Positions 30,585-39,257 of a stretch of 64,000 nucleotides of DNA are shown one piece after another. The stretch is from Arthrobacter sp. 260. Lineage in GTDB: Bacteria; Actinomycetota; Actinomycetes; Actinomycetales; Micrococcaceae. Positions within the stretch are counted from its first letter, which is position 1. The number at the start of each line of letters is the position of its first letter. The translations under genes and the position numbers were made by a program. The stretch covers positions 1 to 64,000 of the forward strand of contig NZ_JABFOE010000009.1 of the NCBI RefSeq assembly GCF_013116745.1, given 5' to 3'. Below the pieces are notes generated by a model. The model saw nothing but the letters and a program-made list of their open reading frames with translations, was not told where the DNA came from and made no database searches.

Positions 30585-31690
30585 CAGTACGCTCCGCTGG
30601 AGGTGGAAGTGGCTACGGGTGGCAGTGTGTGGTGGCCCCTGATGGAACCACGGGTCTTTAGTGACATGACAAAGGCGAGGACGCGGGCGACGGCGTTGTA
30701 GTGGTCGGCGGGAATCTCCTGCCCCAGCTCGCAGGCGGCGTGCAGGGCACGGGTCAGGGGCACGTCCTTGACCAGCGGCACTCGGCGGGTTTCGGCTTCC
30801 TCGCGGATCCGGGCCGCCATGATCCCCGCCCCCTTCGCGACGACGCGGGGTGCCGACTTCCCCGGCTCGTATTTCAGGGCCACCGCGAAGTGGGTGGGGT
30901 TGACCAGCACCACGTCGGAGTCGCCGACGGCGGCGATCATCCGGTTCCTGCTCATGGCCAACTGGCGGGACCGGCGCTGGGATTTGATCAGCGGGTCACC
31001 CTCGGCGCTCTTGTTCTCGTCCCTGACCTCTTTCTTGGTCATGCGGGTCTTCTTGCGGTTCCGCCGCTGCACCACGAGGACGTCCAGGGCCGCCAGGGCA
31101 AGACCGGCGACGACGGCTGACTGCAGCAGCGTGACCGCGCCGCCCGACCCTGCGGCGAGGAGCGCGGAGACGGGCATCCCGCCCGAGGACATCAGGACGG
31201 GCAGCAGCGATTGCACCACCAGCCACAGGACGGTGCCGACCACCGCCGTCTTCAGTAGCGCCTTGACTCCCTGCCAGAGGGCCTGCCCCCCGAAGGTCCT
31301 TTTTACGCCGGCCAGCAGGTTGAACTGTTCGAACTTCCCACGGAACTTCTTGAAGTTGATACCGCCCTGCAGCGCGGCGGTCCCGAGCACTGCCACCACC
31401 ACCACGGTGAGGAAGGGGATGAGGATGTCCGCGAGGGAACCCAGCCCGTCGACCAGCGCCTGGACGGCCCGGGCGGGCTCGGGGTTTGCGATGATGGCCC
31501 GAAAGGTGAACACCTGGTCCGTGCCGGCGTCGGCGGCCCGCGCGATGGTGGACGGGATCATCACCGCTGCTGCCCCCACCCCGATCCAGGCCGTGAAGTC
31601 CTCCGACTTAGAGAGCTGGCCCTTGGACCGGACCTCCTTCATCCGTTTCGGGGTGGCGTCCTCGGTCTTTTCCTCGGCACTGTCAGCCAT
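30584..31690 (-). CDS. flhB: flagellar export switch protein FlhB
   Basis: A 368-residue membrane protein that switches export from hook to filament substrates. Four hydrophobic segments (about 35-210) precede the cytoplasmic domain with the self-cleavage motif NPTH (Asn264-His267). The N-terminus AEEKTEDATPKRMKEVRSKG is typical. It overlaps fliR and flhA by one base each. A 20-30 residue C-terminal tail is not conserved. Confidence 0.97.
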   Translation of the reverse strand: MADSAEEKTEDATPKRMKEVRSKGQLSKSEDFTAWIGVGAAAVMIPSTIARAADAGTDQVFTFRAIIANPEPARAVQALVDGLGSLADILIPFLTVVVVAVLGTAALQGGINFKKFRGKFEQFNLLAGVKRTFGGQALWQGVKALLKTAVVGTVLWLVVQSLLPVLMSSGGMPVSALLAAGSGGAVTLLQSAVVAGLALAALDVLVVQRRNRKKTRMTKKEVRDENKSAEGDPLIKSQRRSRQLAMSRNRMIAAVGDSDVVLVNPTHFAVALKYEPGKSAPRVVAKGAGIMAARIREEAETRRVPLVKDVPLTRALHAACELGQEIPADHYNAVARVLAFVMSLKTRGSIRGHHTLPPVATSTSSGAY

Positions 31691-32448
31691 TACCCCACCC
31701 CCATCACCAGGCGTACCGCGTTATCGACCAGGGTCGAAACGATCCGCGGCAGTGCGACGAACAACGTGGCTGCGAGCAGCAGGGTGACCAGGATCTTCAG
31801 CGGGAACCCCAGGGCAAACGCGTTGAGCGCGGGCGCCACCCTGGTCAGGAGCCCCAGTCCGACGTCGGCCAGGAACAGGATGACGATCAGTGGACCGGCG
31901 ATCTGCACGGCGGCGAGGAACATGTTCGTCACGGACCCGGTGATGGCCTCGACCGGTGAGGACAGGTCGATCCCCCCGCCGATCGGCAGCGCGCTGAAGG
32001 TGCGGGTGAGCCCGGCGATGATCAGCTGGTAGCCGTCGGAGGCGAACAGCAGGGCGAGGGCTGTCATCTGGAAGAGCCGGGTGAACTGGGCTCCGTTCAC
32101 CATGGACTGTGGGTCGAACCCCTGGGCCAGCGAAAACCCGCCGAAGAGGTCAATGAGGCTGCCTGCTGCCTGGATGGCCGAAAACACCACGAGCACCAGG
32201 AACCCCAGCGCGGCTCCGACCACCAGTTCGAGAATGAGCGCGGTGATGTAGCCGGCAGTGCCCGGGGACTCGTAGCCTTCCGAGACCTGCGCGGACACCG
32301 CCAGGGCCAGTCCGATCGCGAGCATGGCCTTGATGCGCGCTGGGATGCCGTTGTAGGAGAACGGCGGGGCGATCACCAGGAACGCGATCATCCGCACCCC
32401 GGCGAGCATTGTCGCTTCGATGCGGCCCTGGTCCAGGACCACCTCCAC
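31690..32448 (-). CDS. fliR: flagellar export protein FliR
   Basis: A 252-residue hydrophobic protein with about six membrane segments, part of the FliP5-Q4-R1 export gate. RMIAFLVIAPPFSYNGIPARIKAMLAI (region 20-47) and the FALGFPLKILVTLLL region near residue 215 are family features. It lies between fliQ and flhB with a 1-nt overlap to flhB. Confidence 0.95.
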   Translation of the reverse strand: MEVVLDQGRIEATMLAGVRMIAFLVIAPPFSYNGIPARIKAMLAIGLALAVSAQVSEGYESPGTAGYITALILELVVGAALGFLVLVVFSAIQAAGSLIDLFGGFSLAQGFDPQSMVNGAQFTRLFQMTALALLFASDGYQLIIAGLTRTFSALPIGGGIDLSSPVEAITGSVTNMFLAAVQIAGPLIVILFLADVGLGLLTRVAPALNAFALGFPLKILVTLLLAATLFVALPRIVSTLVDNAVRLVMGVG

Positions 32449-32449
32449 G

Positions 32450-32725
32450 TCAGCCGCCCATCAGGAGGCCGGGGATCTTTTCGAACATCTCCTGGGTGAA
32501 GGAGACCATCTCCGAGATCATCCAGTGCCCACAGACCAGCAGGGCGACCGCCACCGCCGCTGCCTTCGGCACGAACGAGAGGGTGACCTCCTGAATCTGG
32601 GTGATCGACTGGAGCAGTGAAATGGCGAAACCGACCACCAGCGCGGTGATCAGAATCGGCGCGGAAAGCTTGGCGGCGAGCCAGATCGCCTGGAGCCCGA
32701 TGTCGAGGACGGCGCTCGTGTTCAT
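32450..32725 (-). CDS. fliQ: flagellar export protein FliQ
   Basis: A 91-residue protein with two membrane helices (about 15-40 and 50-75), normal length for FliQ. GFAISLLQSITQIQEVTLSFVPK (region 32-54) is the family signature. ATG 32725 overlaps the fliP stop (ATGA); a longer frame starting at 32773 lies inside fliP and was rejected. Confidence 0.95.
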   Translation of the reverse strand: MNTSAVLDIGLQAIWLAAKLSAPILITALVVGFAISLLQSITQIQEVTLSFVPKAAAVAVALLVCGHWMISEMVSFTQEMFEKIPGLLMGG

Positions 32726-33612
32726 CCGACCACCTGGTAACTGCCGATCAGCGAAGTGATGATCAGCCCCCACCCGTCAACGAGGACGAACAGCAGGATC
32801 TTGAACGGGAGGGAGATCATCACCGGCGGGAGCATCATCATGCCCATGGACATCAGGGCCGCGGAGACCACCAGATCGATGACCAGGAACGGCACGAAGA
32901 TCACGAACCCGATGATGAACGCAGCGCGCAGCTCCGAGATCATGAAGGCCGGGATCAGGGTGGACAAAGGCACTCCCGTCGGATCATCGGGGTTCTCCTG
33001 GCCTGCGGCGCGTGTCATCAGGGCCAGATCCTCTTCGCGGGTGTTGCCAAGCATGAACGTGCGGAGGGGGTCCGAGCCGATGTCGGCCGCCTCGCCGAGC
33101 AGCAGGTCACCGTTCAGGAACGGCTGGACCGCGAGGTTGTTGATCTCGGTCAGCACCGGGGCCATGATGAACAGCGACAGGAATAGCGCCAGCCCGGCGA
33201 GCACCTGGTTCGGCGGGATGGACGGCAGGGACAGGGCGTTGCGGGTCATGGCGAGCACCACGAAGATCTTGGTGAACGAGGTCATCATCAGCAGCAGGGC
33301 AGGAGCCACCGAGAGCAGGGTGATGCCCAACAGGGTGACGATCGCCCCGCTGGGACCACCGTTGACCCCGTTGATCTCCACCGACAGGCCATCGGAGTCT
33401 TCGGGTGCCACGGGGTCCACCGGGTCAACGGGCGGCAGCGGGTCGATCGGGGTGGCATACGCAGCAATCGAGGTCAGCAAAGGGATCAGGACGACCAGCA
33501 GGGCCGTGAGCACGACGACGACTGCCACGCGGGCAGCGCCGGACTGCTGACGCGCCGGGACTCCTGGACCGGTGCTGTGGGGAGACCGTCCGGTGGGGAC
33601 GGCGTGGTTCAC
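32722..33612 (-). CDS. fliP: flagellar export protein FliP
   Basis: A 296-residue export-gate subunit. A signal-like hydrophobic segment (about 28-52) is preceded by an unusually long polar tail. The mature region carries the FliP signatures SFTKIFVVLAMTRNALSLP and PAFMISELRAAFIIGF and ends in the usual LVDGWGLIITSLIGSY. Between the signal region and the core is an acidic Pro-Val-Asp repeat (PPVDPVDPVAPEDS). Its GTG start overlaps fliO (GTGA). Confidence 0.96.
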   Translation of the reverse strand: MNHAVPTGRSPHSTGPGVPARQQSGAARVAVVVVLTALLVVLIPLLTSIAAYATPIDPLPPVDPVDPVAPEDSDGLSVEINGVNGGPSGAIVTLLGITLLSVAPALLLMMTSFTKIFVVLAMTRNALSLPSIPPNQVLAGLALFLSLFIMAPVLTEINNLAVQPFLNGDLLLGEAADIGSDPLRTFMLGNTREEDLALMTRAAGQENPDDPTGVPLSTLIPAFMISELRAAFIIGFVIFVPFLVIDLVVSAALMSMGMMMLPPVMISLPFKILLFVLVDGWGLIITSLIGSYQVVG

Positions 33613-34244
33613 CCGGTCCGTCCCTGCCGGAGCGCAGCGGCGGTTTGCTTCCAGGTATCGGGCGACAGGATGGAACCGGCCAGCGGCGACGCGGGGCGGG
33701 GTGTAGAAGTGTGGGCGGCGACCGGCCGGGCGGCACGTCGGCCGGACCGTTTCAGGTCGGCGCGGGTGGTCGGTCCCTGTCCCGGGGGTACCGTCTCGGC
33801 GATGGGGTGGGTGCCTGCACGACGCCGGGCCGCCCGGTCGGTGCCCGTGTCAGTGCTGGCGGTGGCGAGGCTCAACACCCGGGCGAACGTGGCGCCGCCG
33901 ACGTCGGTACTCTCGCCGGTCTGGCGGTCGCTGCGATGTGTGCGGCCGTCGTCGCCGGTGTCGCTATCGGCCAGCGGGGGCACGGAGACGAGCCCCGGTG
34001 CTGTGCTGGTGTGCAGGACGTTCACCGACTGGTCGGTCACGCCGAGGAGGAAGCGCTTGCCCTCGGCCTCGATCATCACGACCGAGGCCTTGGGGCTGAT
34101 GCCCTGCCGGGTCACCACGGTTACCGGATCAGCTTTGTTCCCTGTCCGGTTGTACCGGGACACCTTGCGGTGCAGGTACCAGAGCAGTCCAAGCACGACG
34201 GTGAGGGACAGCAGGACCCTCAGCCCGAGGACCACGGCGTCCAT
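33609..34244 (-). CDS. fliO: flagellar biosynthesis protein FliO
   Basis: A 211-residue protein with one N-terminal membrane segment (about 5-24) and the short FliO domain (VTVVTRQGISPKASVVMIEAE, region 41-61, and LLGVTDQSVNVLHT). FliO aids FliP assembly. The remaining 120 residues are polar, Thr/Arg/Pro-rich and probably disordered, longer than in E. coli. It is adjacent to fliN with no gap. Confidence 0.88.
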   Translation of the reverse strand: MDAVVLGLRVLLSLTVVLGLLWYLHRKVSRYNRTGNKADPVTVVTRQGISPKASVVMIEAEGKRFLLGVTDQSVNVLHTSTAPGLVSVPPLADSDTGDDGRTHRSDRQTGESTDVGGATFARVLSLATASTDTGTDRAARRRAGTHPIAETVPPGQGPTTRADLKRSGRRAARPVAAHTSTPRPASPLAGSILSPDTWKQTAAALRQGRTG

Positions 34245-34949
34245 CTAGAAGGATCCCTCAGCGACGTCGAGGATCCGGGTGATCCGGACTGCGTAGTCCT
34301 GGTCGACGACCACTACTTCGCCGTGGGCGATGAGGCGGCCGTTGAGGAGCACATCGGCGGGGGCGCCGGCGGAACGGTCGAGTTCGATCACTCCGCCGGG
34401 CTCCAGGTCGAGGACGTCGCGGACTGACATCCGGGTGCGGCCGATCTCGACAGTCATCGACATTTCCACGTTGTTGATCCGACCCAGCTTCCCGGCAGCG
34501 GTGCTGCCCGCAAAGGGACCACCGGCGGACTTGGCGGCACCGGTCCGGACCCGAATCGCAAACCAGCCCTGCGGCCGGCCGTTGGCGGTGAGCTCGAAGA
34601 CGGTAGCCTCCGGGTCGGCGAACAGCGCCGTCGCATCGTCGGTGCGGGTGTCCCCGAGGACACCGGCACCGAGAACTGCGGTCGCTGCTTCAAGGGCGGG
34701 GCGGAGAACATCGGCCGCGGACACCAGCGGCGAGTCGGTTCCTGCGGCCTCCACCGGGACACTGCCCGCGGGGAGGACCAGCGCAACGTCGGCCGAGGTT
34801 GCCCCGACAAAGGACCCCGAGGTTGCCGCCGTGGCAAGGCCTGCCGGCATCTGGTGGACGCTGCTCTTGATAGCCCGGACCGGCACCGAGGTCGGCAGCA
34901 GTTCGGCGAGCGCGTCGGCTGCTGCCTGGGAAGGGTTGGTGGTGATCAT
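34245..34949 (-). CDS. fliN: flagellar motor switch protein FliN with extra N-terminal domain
   Basis: A 234-residue C-ring protein. The C-terminal SpoA domain (about 150-230) is clear: VEMSMTVEIGRTRMSVRDVL, LEPGGVIELDR, DVLLNGRLIAHGEVVVVD. The first 145 residues are not found in E. coli FliN (137 residues in total) and resemble the CheC/CheX-like part of FliY without visible phosphatase motifs. ATGA overlap with fliM. It might bind signalling partners, but no chemotaxis gene lies nearby. Confidence 0.92.
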   Translation of the reverse strand: MITTNPSQAAADALAELLPTSVPVRAIKSSVHQMPAGLATAATSGSFVGATSADVALVLPAGSVPVEAAGTDSPLVSAADVLRPALEAATAVLGAGVLGDTRTDDATALFADPEATVFELTANGRPQGWFAIRVRTGAAKSAGGPFAGSTAAGKLGRINNVEMSMTVEIGRTRMSVRDVLDLEPGGVIELDRSAGAPADVLLNGRLIAHGEVVVVDQDYAVRITRILDVAEGSF

Positions 34950-35872
34950 GATGATTTCTCCTCGGTGTTCACAACGACGCAGGCCAGGCGTGAGCCGTTG
35001 ACCCCTGCCGCGGCGTGGGCCAGCCAGTTGCCGTTGACCATGACGTTCAGCGGCCGGTGTTGCGGGTGGGGCAGGGGCAGAACATCTCCGACGGCAAGGT
35101 CCAGGATCCTGCCGGGTTTGACCGTGACGGGGGCAAGCTGCAGCGCCACCTCTACCGGCACGTTGGCCAGTTGTGCCTGGATCAACTCGCCGGCGTCGTC
35201 GCTGTTCGAGGCGGGGTTCGCCTCACCGAGCTGGGGAATCAGGAGGTCAGCGGGGATGGCCACCGTGGCACGGCAACTGCTCTCCCCGACCCGGATCTCG
35301 AAGCCCGCCACGATCATCAGGTCGGCGGTGGGCGCCGCCTGGGCGAACTGGGAGTTGTAGTGGATGGCGTCGACGGTCATGTGCCGGGTGAGCAGCGACC
35401 CCAACGAGTAGTGCAGCCCCTCCAGCCCGTCGTCCATGAGGCGGTGCACCAGCGACTGCTCAATCTGCGTGAACTTGCGATCCTGGGCTGCGGAAGTGCC
35501 GTGGCCGCCGAGCATGTGGTCGATCCAGTACAAGGCGGCCGACGTCGGGAACTGGATCACCGCCTTGGCCACGAGGTCCTCGATCGAGCAGAGCACCATT
35601 GCGGTGGTGTGCGGGAGGGAGGCCGCGTACTCGTTGTAGGACTGCATCATCACGTGCTCGGACGTGACCTGGCAGATGACCCTCACCTTGGCGGTCAGCT
35701 GGGTGGCCCACTGCCGCGCGAAGGTCTCGAAAGCCAGTTCGAGCACCCGGGAATGCTCACGGGCCAGCGTGGTGGGGCGGCGGAAGTCATAGACATCCAC
35801 CTGGCGTCCCGCCGCTGCGGGCACGCCAATTACAAGGTGTTCCTGGACCGTCACAGCAGCAACTATCGGCAC
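34946..35872 (-). CDS. fliM: flagellar motor switch protein FliM
   Basis: A 308-residue C-ring protein. YDFRRPTTLAREHSRVLELAFETFARQW (region 27-54) and the central CheC-like domain with GSLLTRHMTVDAIHYNSQFAQ are recognisable, followed by the C-terminal SpoA domain (about 225-300). The canonical N-terminal CheY-binding LSQxEID peptide is not present; the first 25 residues are hydrophobic instead. The start at 35872 is the least certain part; the conserved frame begins near residue 25. Upstream is the 211-bp gap with the hairpin at 35973-36040. Confidence 0.93.
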   Translation of the reverse strand: MPIVAAVTVQEHLVIGVPAAAGRQVDVYDFRRPTTLAREHSRVLELAFETFARQWATQLTAKVRVICQVTSEHVMMQSYNEYAASLPHTTAMVLCSIEDLVAKAVIQFPTSAALYWIDHMLGGHGTSAAQDRKFTQIEQSLVHRLMDDGLEGLHYSLGSLLTRHMTVDAIHYNSQFAQAAPTADLMIVAGFEIRVGESSCRATVAIPADLLIPQLGEANPASNSDDAGELIQAQLANVPVEVALQLAPVTVKPGRILDLAVGDVLPLPHPQHRPLNVMVNGNWLAHAAAGVNGSRLACVVVNTEEKSS

Positions 35873-35972
35873 CTGATGGCGTCCCGTTAGGAAGACTTAG
35901 GTCACGACTCGGAAACCTTCGGCCAGGCGGTGGATTCAGCCCTGGTCCGGCCCTCACCCGCGGGCCCCAGCG

Positions 35973-36040
35973 CAGAAACGGCCCCTGCGGCAAGACCCGC
36001 CGGTTGCACGCGGCGGGTCTTACCGCGGGGGCCGTTTCTG
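35973..36040. other. 30-bp hairpin between motB and fliM, where fliL is expected
   Basis: The left arm 35973-36002 and right arm 36011-36040 are complementary at 28 of 30 positions with an 8-nt loop. No T-run follows on the minus strand. It occupies most of the 211-bp gap between motB and fliM, a position held by fliL in related operons. It could terminate, attenuate or mark an RNA-processing point. Confidence 0.85.
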
Positions 36041-36083
36041 GCTCCACGGGACCCCGGGTGAAGCCGGGGTGAGGCGCGGTCGG

Positions 36084-36875
36084 TCAAGTGCCGGCCGCGA
36101 CCTCGGGGATCAGCTCCCGGACGGCCTCGGACTCATCCGAGAGCACCACGATGTCGACCCGCCGGTTCAGCTTTAATTCCTCCTCGGTGACCCCCGGAGC
36201 GAGCGGACGGGTCTCGCCGTAGCCCACGGCGGCGATGCTCGGGCCAGGGACTCCCCCCTGTTCCACGAGGTGCCGCAGGACGTTCACCGACCGCTCAGTG
36301 GACAGCTCCCAGTCACGCGGTGCGAGGAAGGTTTCGGGCAGTTTGGCGGTGTGGCCCTCCACTGAGACGCCGCGGTCGATGCTGGCCAACACCGGCCCGA
36401 TCGAGTCGAGGACCTGACCGGTCCGTTCGGTGAGTTCGGCCCGGTCCGGCAGGAAGAACGTCTCGGAGCTGATCAACCGGATGGTCAGACCCCGCTCATC
36501 CAGTTCGAACCGCACTGACTCCTGCAGCTCGTTCTCCCGCAGTCCCTCATCGATCCGGCGCTGGATCTCGCGCAGGTCGTCGACCTCCTGGGCAGCCAGC
36601 TCAAGGTCGGACAAGCCCTCCAGGTCCTGGTTGACCAGCTCTGCGGGGACTACTACCCCCTCGGCAGTGTCGATTGACCCCACCTCGACCTGCCCGAAAC
36701 CGGTGGCGAGTGAATTGCGCAGCTGCTCGAACTTTGCCTGGTCCACTGTGGACATAGCGAAGAGCACGATGAACAGGCACATCAGGACGGTGACCATGTC
36801 GGCGTAGGAGACGGCCCAGCGTTCGTCGACGTGGAACTCCTCAGGCGGTTCGGCCTTCCTTCGGGGCCTGCTCAT
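36084..36875 (-). CDS. motB: flagellar stator protein MotB
   Basis: A 263-residue stator subunit. One membrane segment (about 22-42) carries the proton-conducting Asp26 in VSYADMVTVLM. The periplasmic OmpA-like domain (about 120-250) contains VEGHTAKL, WELSTERSVNVLRHLV and GYGETRPLAPG, which bind peptidoglycan. ATGA overlap with motA. No fliL follows it. Confidence 0.95.
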   Translation of the reverse strand: MSRPRRKAEPPEEFHVDERWAVSYADMVTVLMCLFIVLFAMSTVDQAKFEQLRNSLATGFGQVEVGSIDTAEGVVVPAELVNQDLEGLSDLELAAQEVDDLREIQRRIDEGLRENELQESVRFELDERGLTIRLISSETFFLPDRAELTERTGQVLDSIGPVLASIDRGVSVEGHTAKLPETFLAPRDWELSTERSVNVLRHLVEQGGVPGPSIAAVGYGETRPLAPGVTEEELKLNRRVDIVVLSDESEAVRELIPEVAAGT

Positions 36876-37663
36876 GCTGCTTTGTTCTCGGTCTTCTCTT
36901 TGCTTCCCTTGGCCGCCTTGCCCGGGGGAACCAGGGCGGTGAGGCGTTCAGTGAGCAGCATTGGCTGGGCACCTTCCTGGATGGCCATGATTCCTTCGAG
37001 CTGAAGGTTCATCTTGTCGACCTCCAGTTCATTCAGGCGACCGATGCGGCTGCTGATCGGTAGCCAGATGAAGTTCGACGACAGTAGGCCCCAGAGGGTG
37101 GCGACGAAGGCGGCCGCGATCATGTGGCCGAGCTCGTCCGGTTTGTTGAGGTTTTCCAGGACATGGGTCAGGGACACCACGGTGCCAACGATGCCGACCG
37201 TCGGTGCATATCCACCCAGTGCGGCGAAGAACTTTGAGTTGCCCCGGCCCGTCTTGTTCTTGGTGGCTATCTCGTCTTCCATCATGGTCCGGAGGTCATC
37301 TCCGTCGGTACCGTCTGCAATGTTCTGCAGTGCCTTCTTCAGGAACGGGTCCTTGGCCTCGTTGGCCTTCTGCTCGAGGGAGAGCAGACCTTCGGACCGG
37401 GCAGTCTCGGCGTACCCAACCAGCTCCTGGACCGTCTCATCAAGGTTGATCTTGCTGCCTTTGATGGCGGGTCCGACGGCTTTGAACGACGAGATGGTGT
37501 CCCTCATGGTGAACGAGGCCAGGCCGATGGCAATGGTGGCACCGAACACAAGGATCATGGGGGCGGGCAGCAGGACCGACTGGACGTGGGCGCCCTCCAG
37601 GAAGATCATCGCGTAGAGGGAGCCAAACGCGAGCAGAATGCCGATGATTGTTGCCGGATCCAT
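36872..37663 (-). CDS. motA: flagellar stator protein MotA
   Basis: A 263-residue stator subunit with four membrane segments (about 3-20, 28-50, 150-172, 182-203). The cytoplasmic loop has the conserved PFLKKALQNIADGTDGDDLR pattern. The segment-3 region GGYAPTVGIVGTVVSLTHVL is typical of proton-driven MotA. It overlaps motB and lies 3 bp after flbD, so the stator genes are within the hook/C-ring operon. Confidence 0.96.
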   Translation of the reverse strand: MDPATIIGILLAFGSLYAMIFLEGAHVQSVLLPAPMILVFGATIAIGLASFTMRDTISSFKAVGPAIKGSKINLDETVQELVGYAETARSEGLLSLEQKANEAKDPFLKKALQNIADGTDGDDLRTMMEDEIATKNKTGRGNSKFFAALGGYAPTVGIVGTVVSLTHVLENLNKPDELGHMIAAAFVATLWGLLSSNFIWLPISSRIGRLNELEVDKMNLQLEGIMAIQEGAQPMLLTERLTALVPPGKAAKGSKEKTENKAA

Positions 37664-37666
37664 GGG

Positions 37667-37924
37667 TTACTTTCCTGTTGGACGAGGAGGGACGGCGGCG
37701 AGCTTGGCGACCGGTTGCGGGGGATCCGGCAGATCCCGGGCCATGCGGAGTACAGAAGCGCGGTACCCGCGGATGATCTCGATCACTTCTTCGAGCGGTT
37801 CGCGCACGATCACGAAGGACCCGTCCACCATGGACAGCGTGGTGTCCGGGTTGGCGTGGATCTTCTCGATGAGATCGGGGTTGATCGCGAACTGCGACCC
37901 ATTCAGGTGCGTGACGACGATCAT
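37667..37924 (-). CDS. flbD: FlbD family flagellar protein (SwrD-like)
   Basis: An 85-residue protein. MIVVTHLNGSQFAINPDLIE at the N-terminus is the FlbD/SwrD signature; in Bacillus SwrD raises motor torque. The last 25 residues are a Pro-rich tail. I chose ATG 37924; a longer frame to 37972 would add 16 residues that do not fit the family. It sits between flgE and motA, as in Bacillus and Actinoplanes. Confidence 0.9.
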   Translation of the reverse strand: MIVVTHLNGSQFAINPDLIEKIHANPDTTLSMVDGSFVIVREPLEEVIEIIRGYRASVLRMARDLPDPPQPVAKLAAVPPRPTGK

Positions 37925-37977
37925 CGGCCGGTTCCTCAAGATTGGGGCCGTCACCGGCCGTTTGTAGTACATATCGA

Positions 37978-38010
37978 CGGCCCCGGCCCTTTCGTAAGGG
38001 TTCGGGGCCG
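37978..38010. other. hairpin between flgE and flbD
   Basis: An outer 8-bp CGGCCCCG/CGGGGCCG stem and inner 5-bp CCCTT/AAGGG stem with a TCGT loop lie in the 121-bp gap between flgE and flbD. No T-run follows on the minus strand. It is the second T-less hairpin inside the flagellar operon and divides the hook genes from the stator and C-ring genes. Confidence 0.75.
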
Positions 38011-38045
38011 CCGTTGGTGTTATTCAGTTCAGTGGAGCGGAAAAT

Positions 38046-39230
38046 CTAGCGCTTCAGGTTGGACAGTTCCTGGAGCACTTCGTCCGAGGTGGTGATGATC
38101 CGGGCGTTGGCCTGGAACCCACGCTGGGCGACGATCAGGTTGGTGAATTCCTGGGAAAGGTCGACGTTGGACATTTCCAGCATTCCTCCCGCCACTTCCC
38201 CGAGGCCGTCGGTGCCGGGGGCGCCCACTGCTGGTTCACCGGAGTTCACTGTTGCGCGGTAGGACGATCCACCGGCCTTCTCCAGTCCGCCGGGGTTCAC
38301 GAAGTTGGCGAGGGCAATCCGTCCGAGGGGCTCCCGGCCGCCGTTGGTGAAGGAGCCGATCAGGGTGCCGTCAGGCGAAAGGCTGAACGATTCGAGGGTG
38401 CCAGCGGACCGGCCGTTCTGCTCGGCCAGGGAAATGGTCGACAGTTCGGCCACACCCGTGACCGCTGCCAGGTCGACGGTGATGCCACCTACCTGCAGGG
38501 CTCCGCCTCCGGTCACGTTGCCGTTGGCGTCGAAGGTCAGGGTGCCGTTTCCGGTCGCCGGGACCCCGGCTTCACCCTCGTCCTGCCCGACGACGTTCCA
38601 GGCGTCCCCGTTCTTGGTGAACGTGAGCGACAGGGTGCGTTCCTCGCCCGCCGCGTTGAAGACCGACATGTCCTGGACGACCTCGGTGCCGTCAACGGCG
38701 TCGGAGGGAAGGTTGCCGGTGGCGCTGGCCGTCGTCGTCCGGACGGGAGCGGAGATGGCCTCCCGCGGCACGGTAATGTCGCCGATGCCGCCTCCGGCGA
38801 CCTGGCCGTTGACCGCTCCCCAGCCCTGAACAATGGCCCCGTCCGGTGAGACCAACCGTCCGTCGGCATCGAAGTCGAAGGAACCGGCACGGGTGTAGGT
38901 GGTTTCGCCACCGGACTGGGTGACAAAGAAGCCCTCACCGGCGACCATCATGTCGGTGGCCCGCCCGGTGGCCTGGGCTGACCCCTGGGCGAAGTTGGTG
39001 GAGATTCCCGCCACCTGCACCCCGAGGCCGATCTGGGCCGGGTTGGTGCCGCCCACCGCCTGCTGGGGTCCGCCGGCACCCTGGGTGAGCTGCGACAGGG
39101 TGTCCTGGAACTGGGCGGAGGATGCCTTGAACCCGGTGGTGTTGACGTTGGCGATGTTGTTGCCGGTGACGTCGAGCATGGTCTGGTGGGAGCGGAGACC
39201 GGAGATTCCGGAGTAGAGCGAACGCAGCAT
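38046..39230 (-). CDS. flgE: flagellar hook protein FlgE
   Basis: A 394-residue hook subunit. The N-terminal rod/hook motif LRSLYSGISGLRSHQTMLDVTGNNIANVNT and the C-terminal VDLSQEFTNLIVAQRGFQANARIITTSDEVL region are intact (about 1-35 and 350-394). The middle holds the FlgE/F/G beta domains. It is the only member of the FlgE/F/G family in the window. GAAAGG precedes the ATG, and flgD lies 27 bp upstream. Confidence 0.96.
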   Translation of the reverse strand: MLRSLYSGISGLRSHQTMLDVTGNNIANVNTTGFKASSAQFQDTLSQLTQGAGGPQQAVGGTNPAQIGLGVQVAGISTNFAQGSAQATGRATDMMVAGEGFFVTQSGGETTYTRAGSFDFDADGRLVSPDGAIVQGWGAVNGQVAGGGIGDITVPREAISAPVRTTTASATGNLPSDAVDGTEVVQDMSVFNAAGEERTLSLTFTKNGDAWNVVGQDEGEAGVPATGNGTLTFDANGNVTGGGALQVGGITVDLAAVTGVAELSTISLAEQNGRSAGTLESFSLSPDGTLIGSFTNGGREPLGRIALANFVNPGGLEKAGGSSYRATVNSGEPAVGAPGTDGLGEVAGGMLEMSNVDLSQEFTNLIVAQRGFQANARIITTSDEVLQELSNLKR

Positions 39231-39257
39231 GGGAGGGCCTTTCGAGAGGAGGGTGGG

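Noticed and set aside
36084..37663. ExbD/TolR-like transport pair as an alternative for motA-motB
   Set aside because: OmpA peptidoglycan-binding domain, length, and position between flbD and fliM fit the stator.
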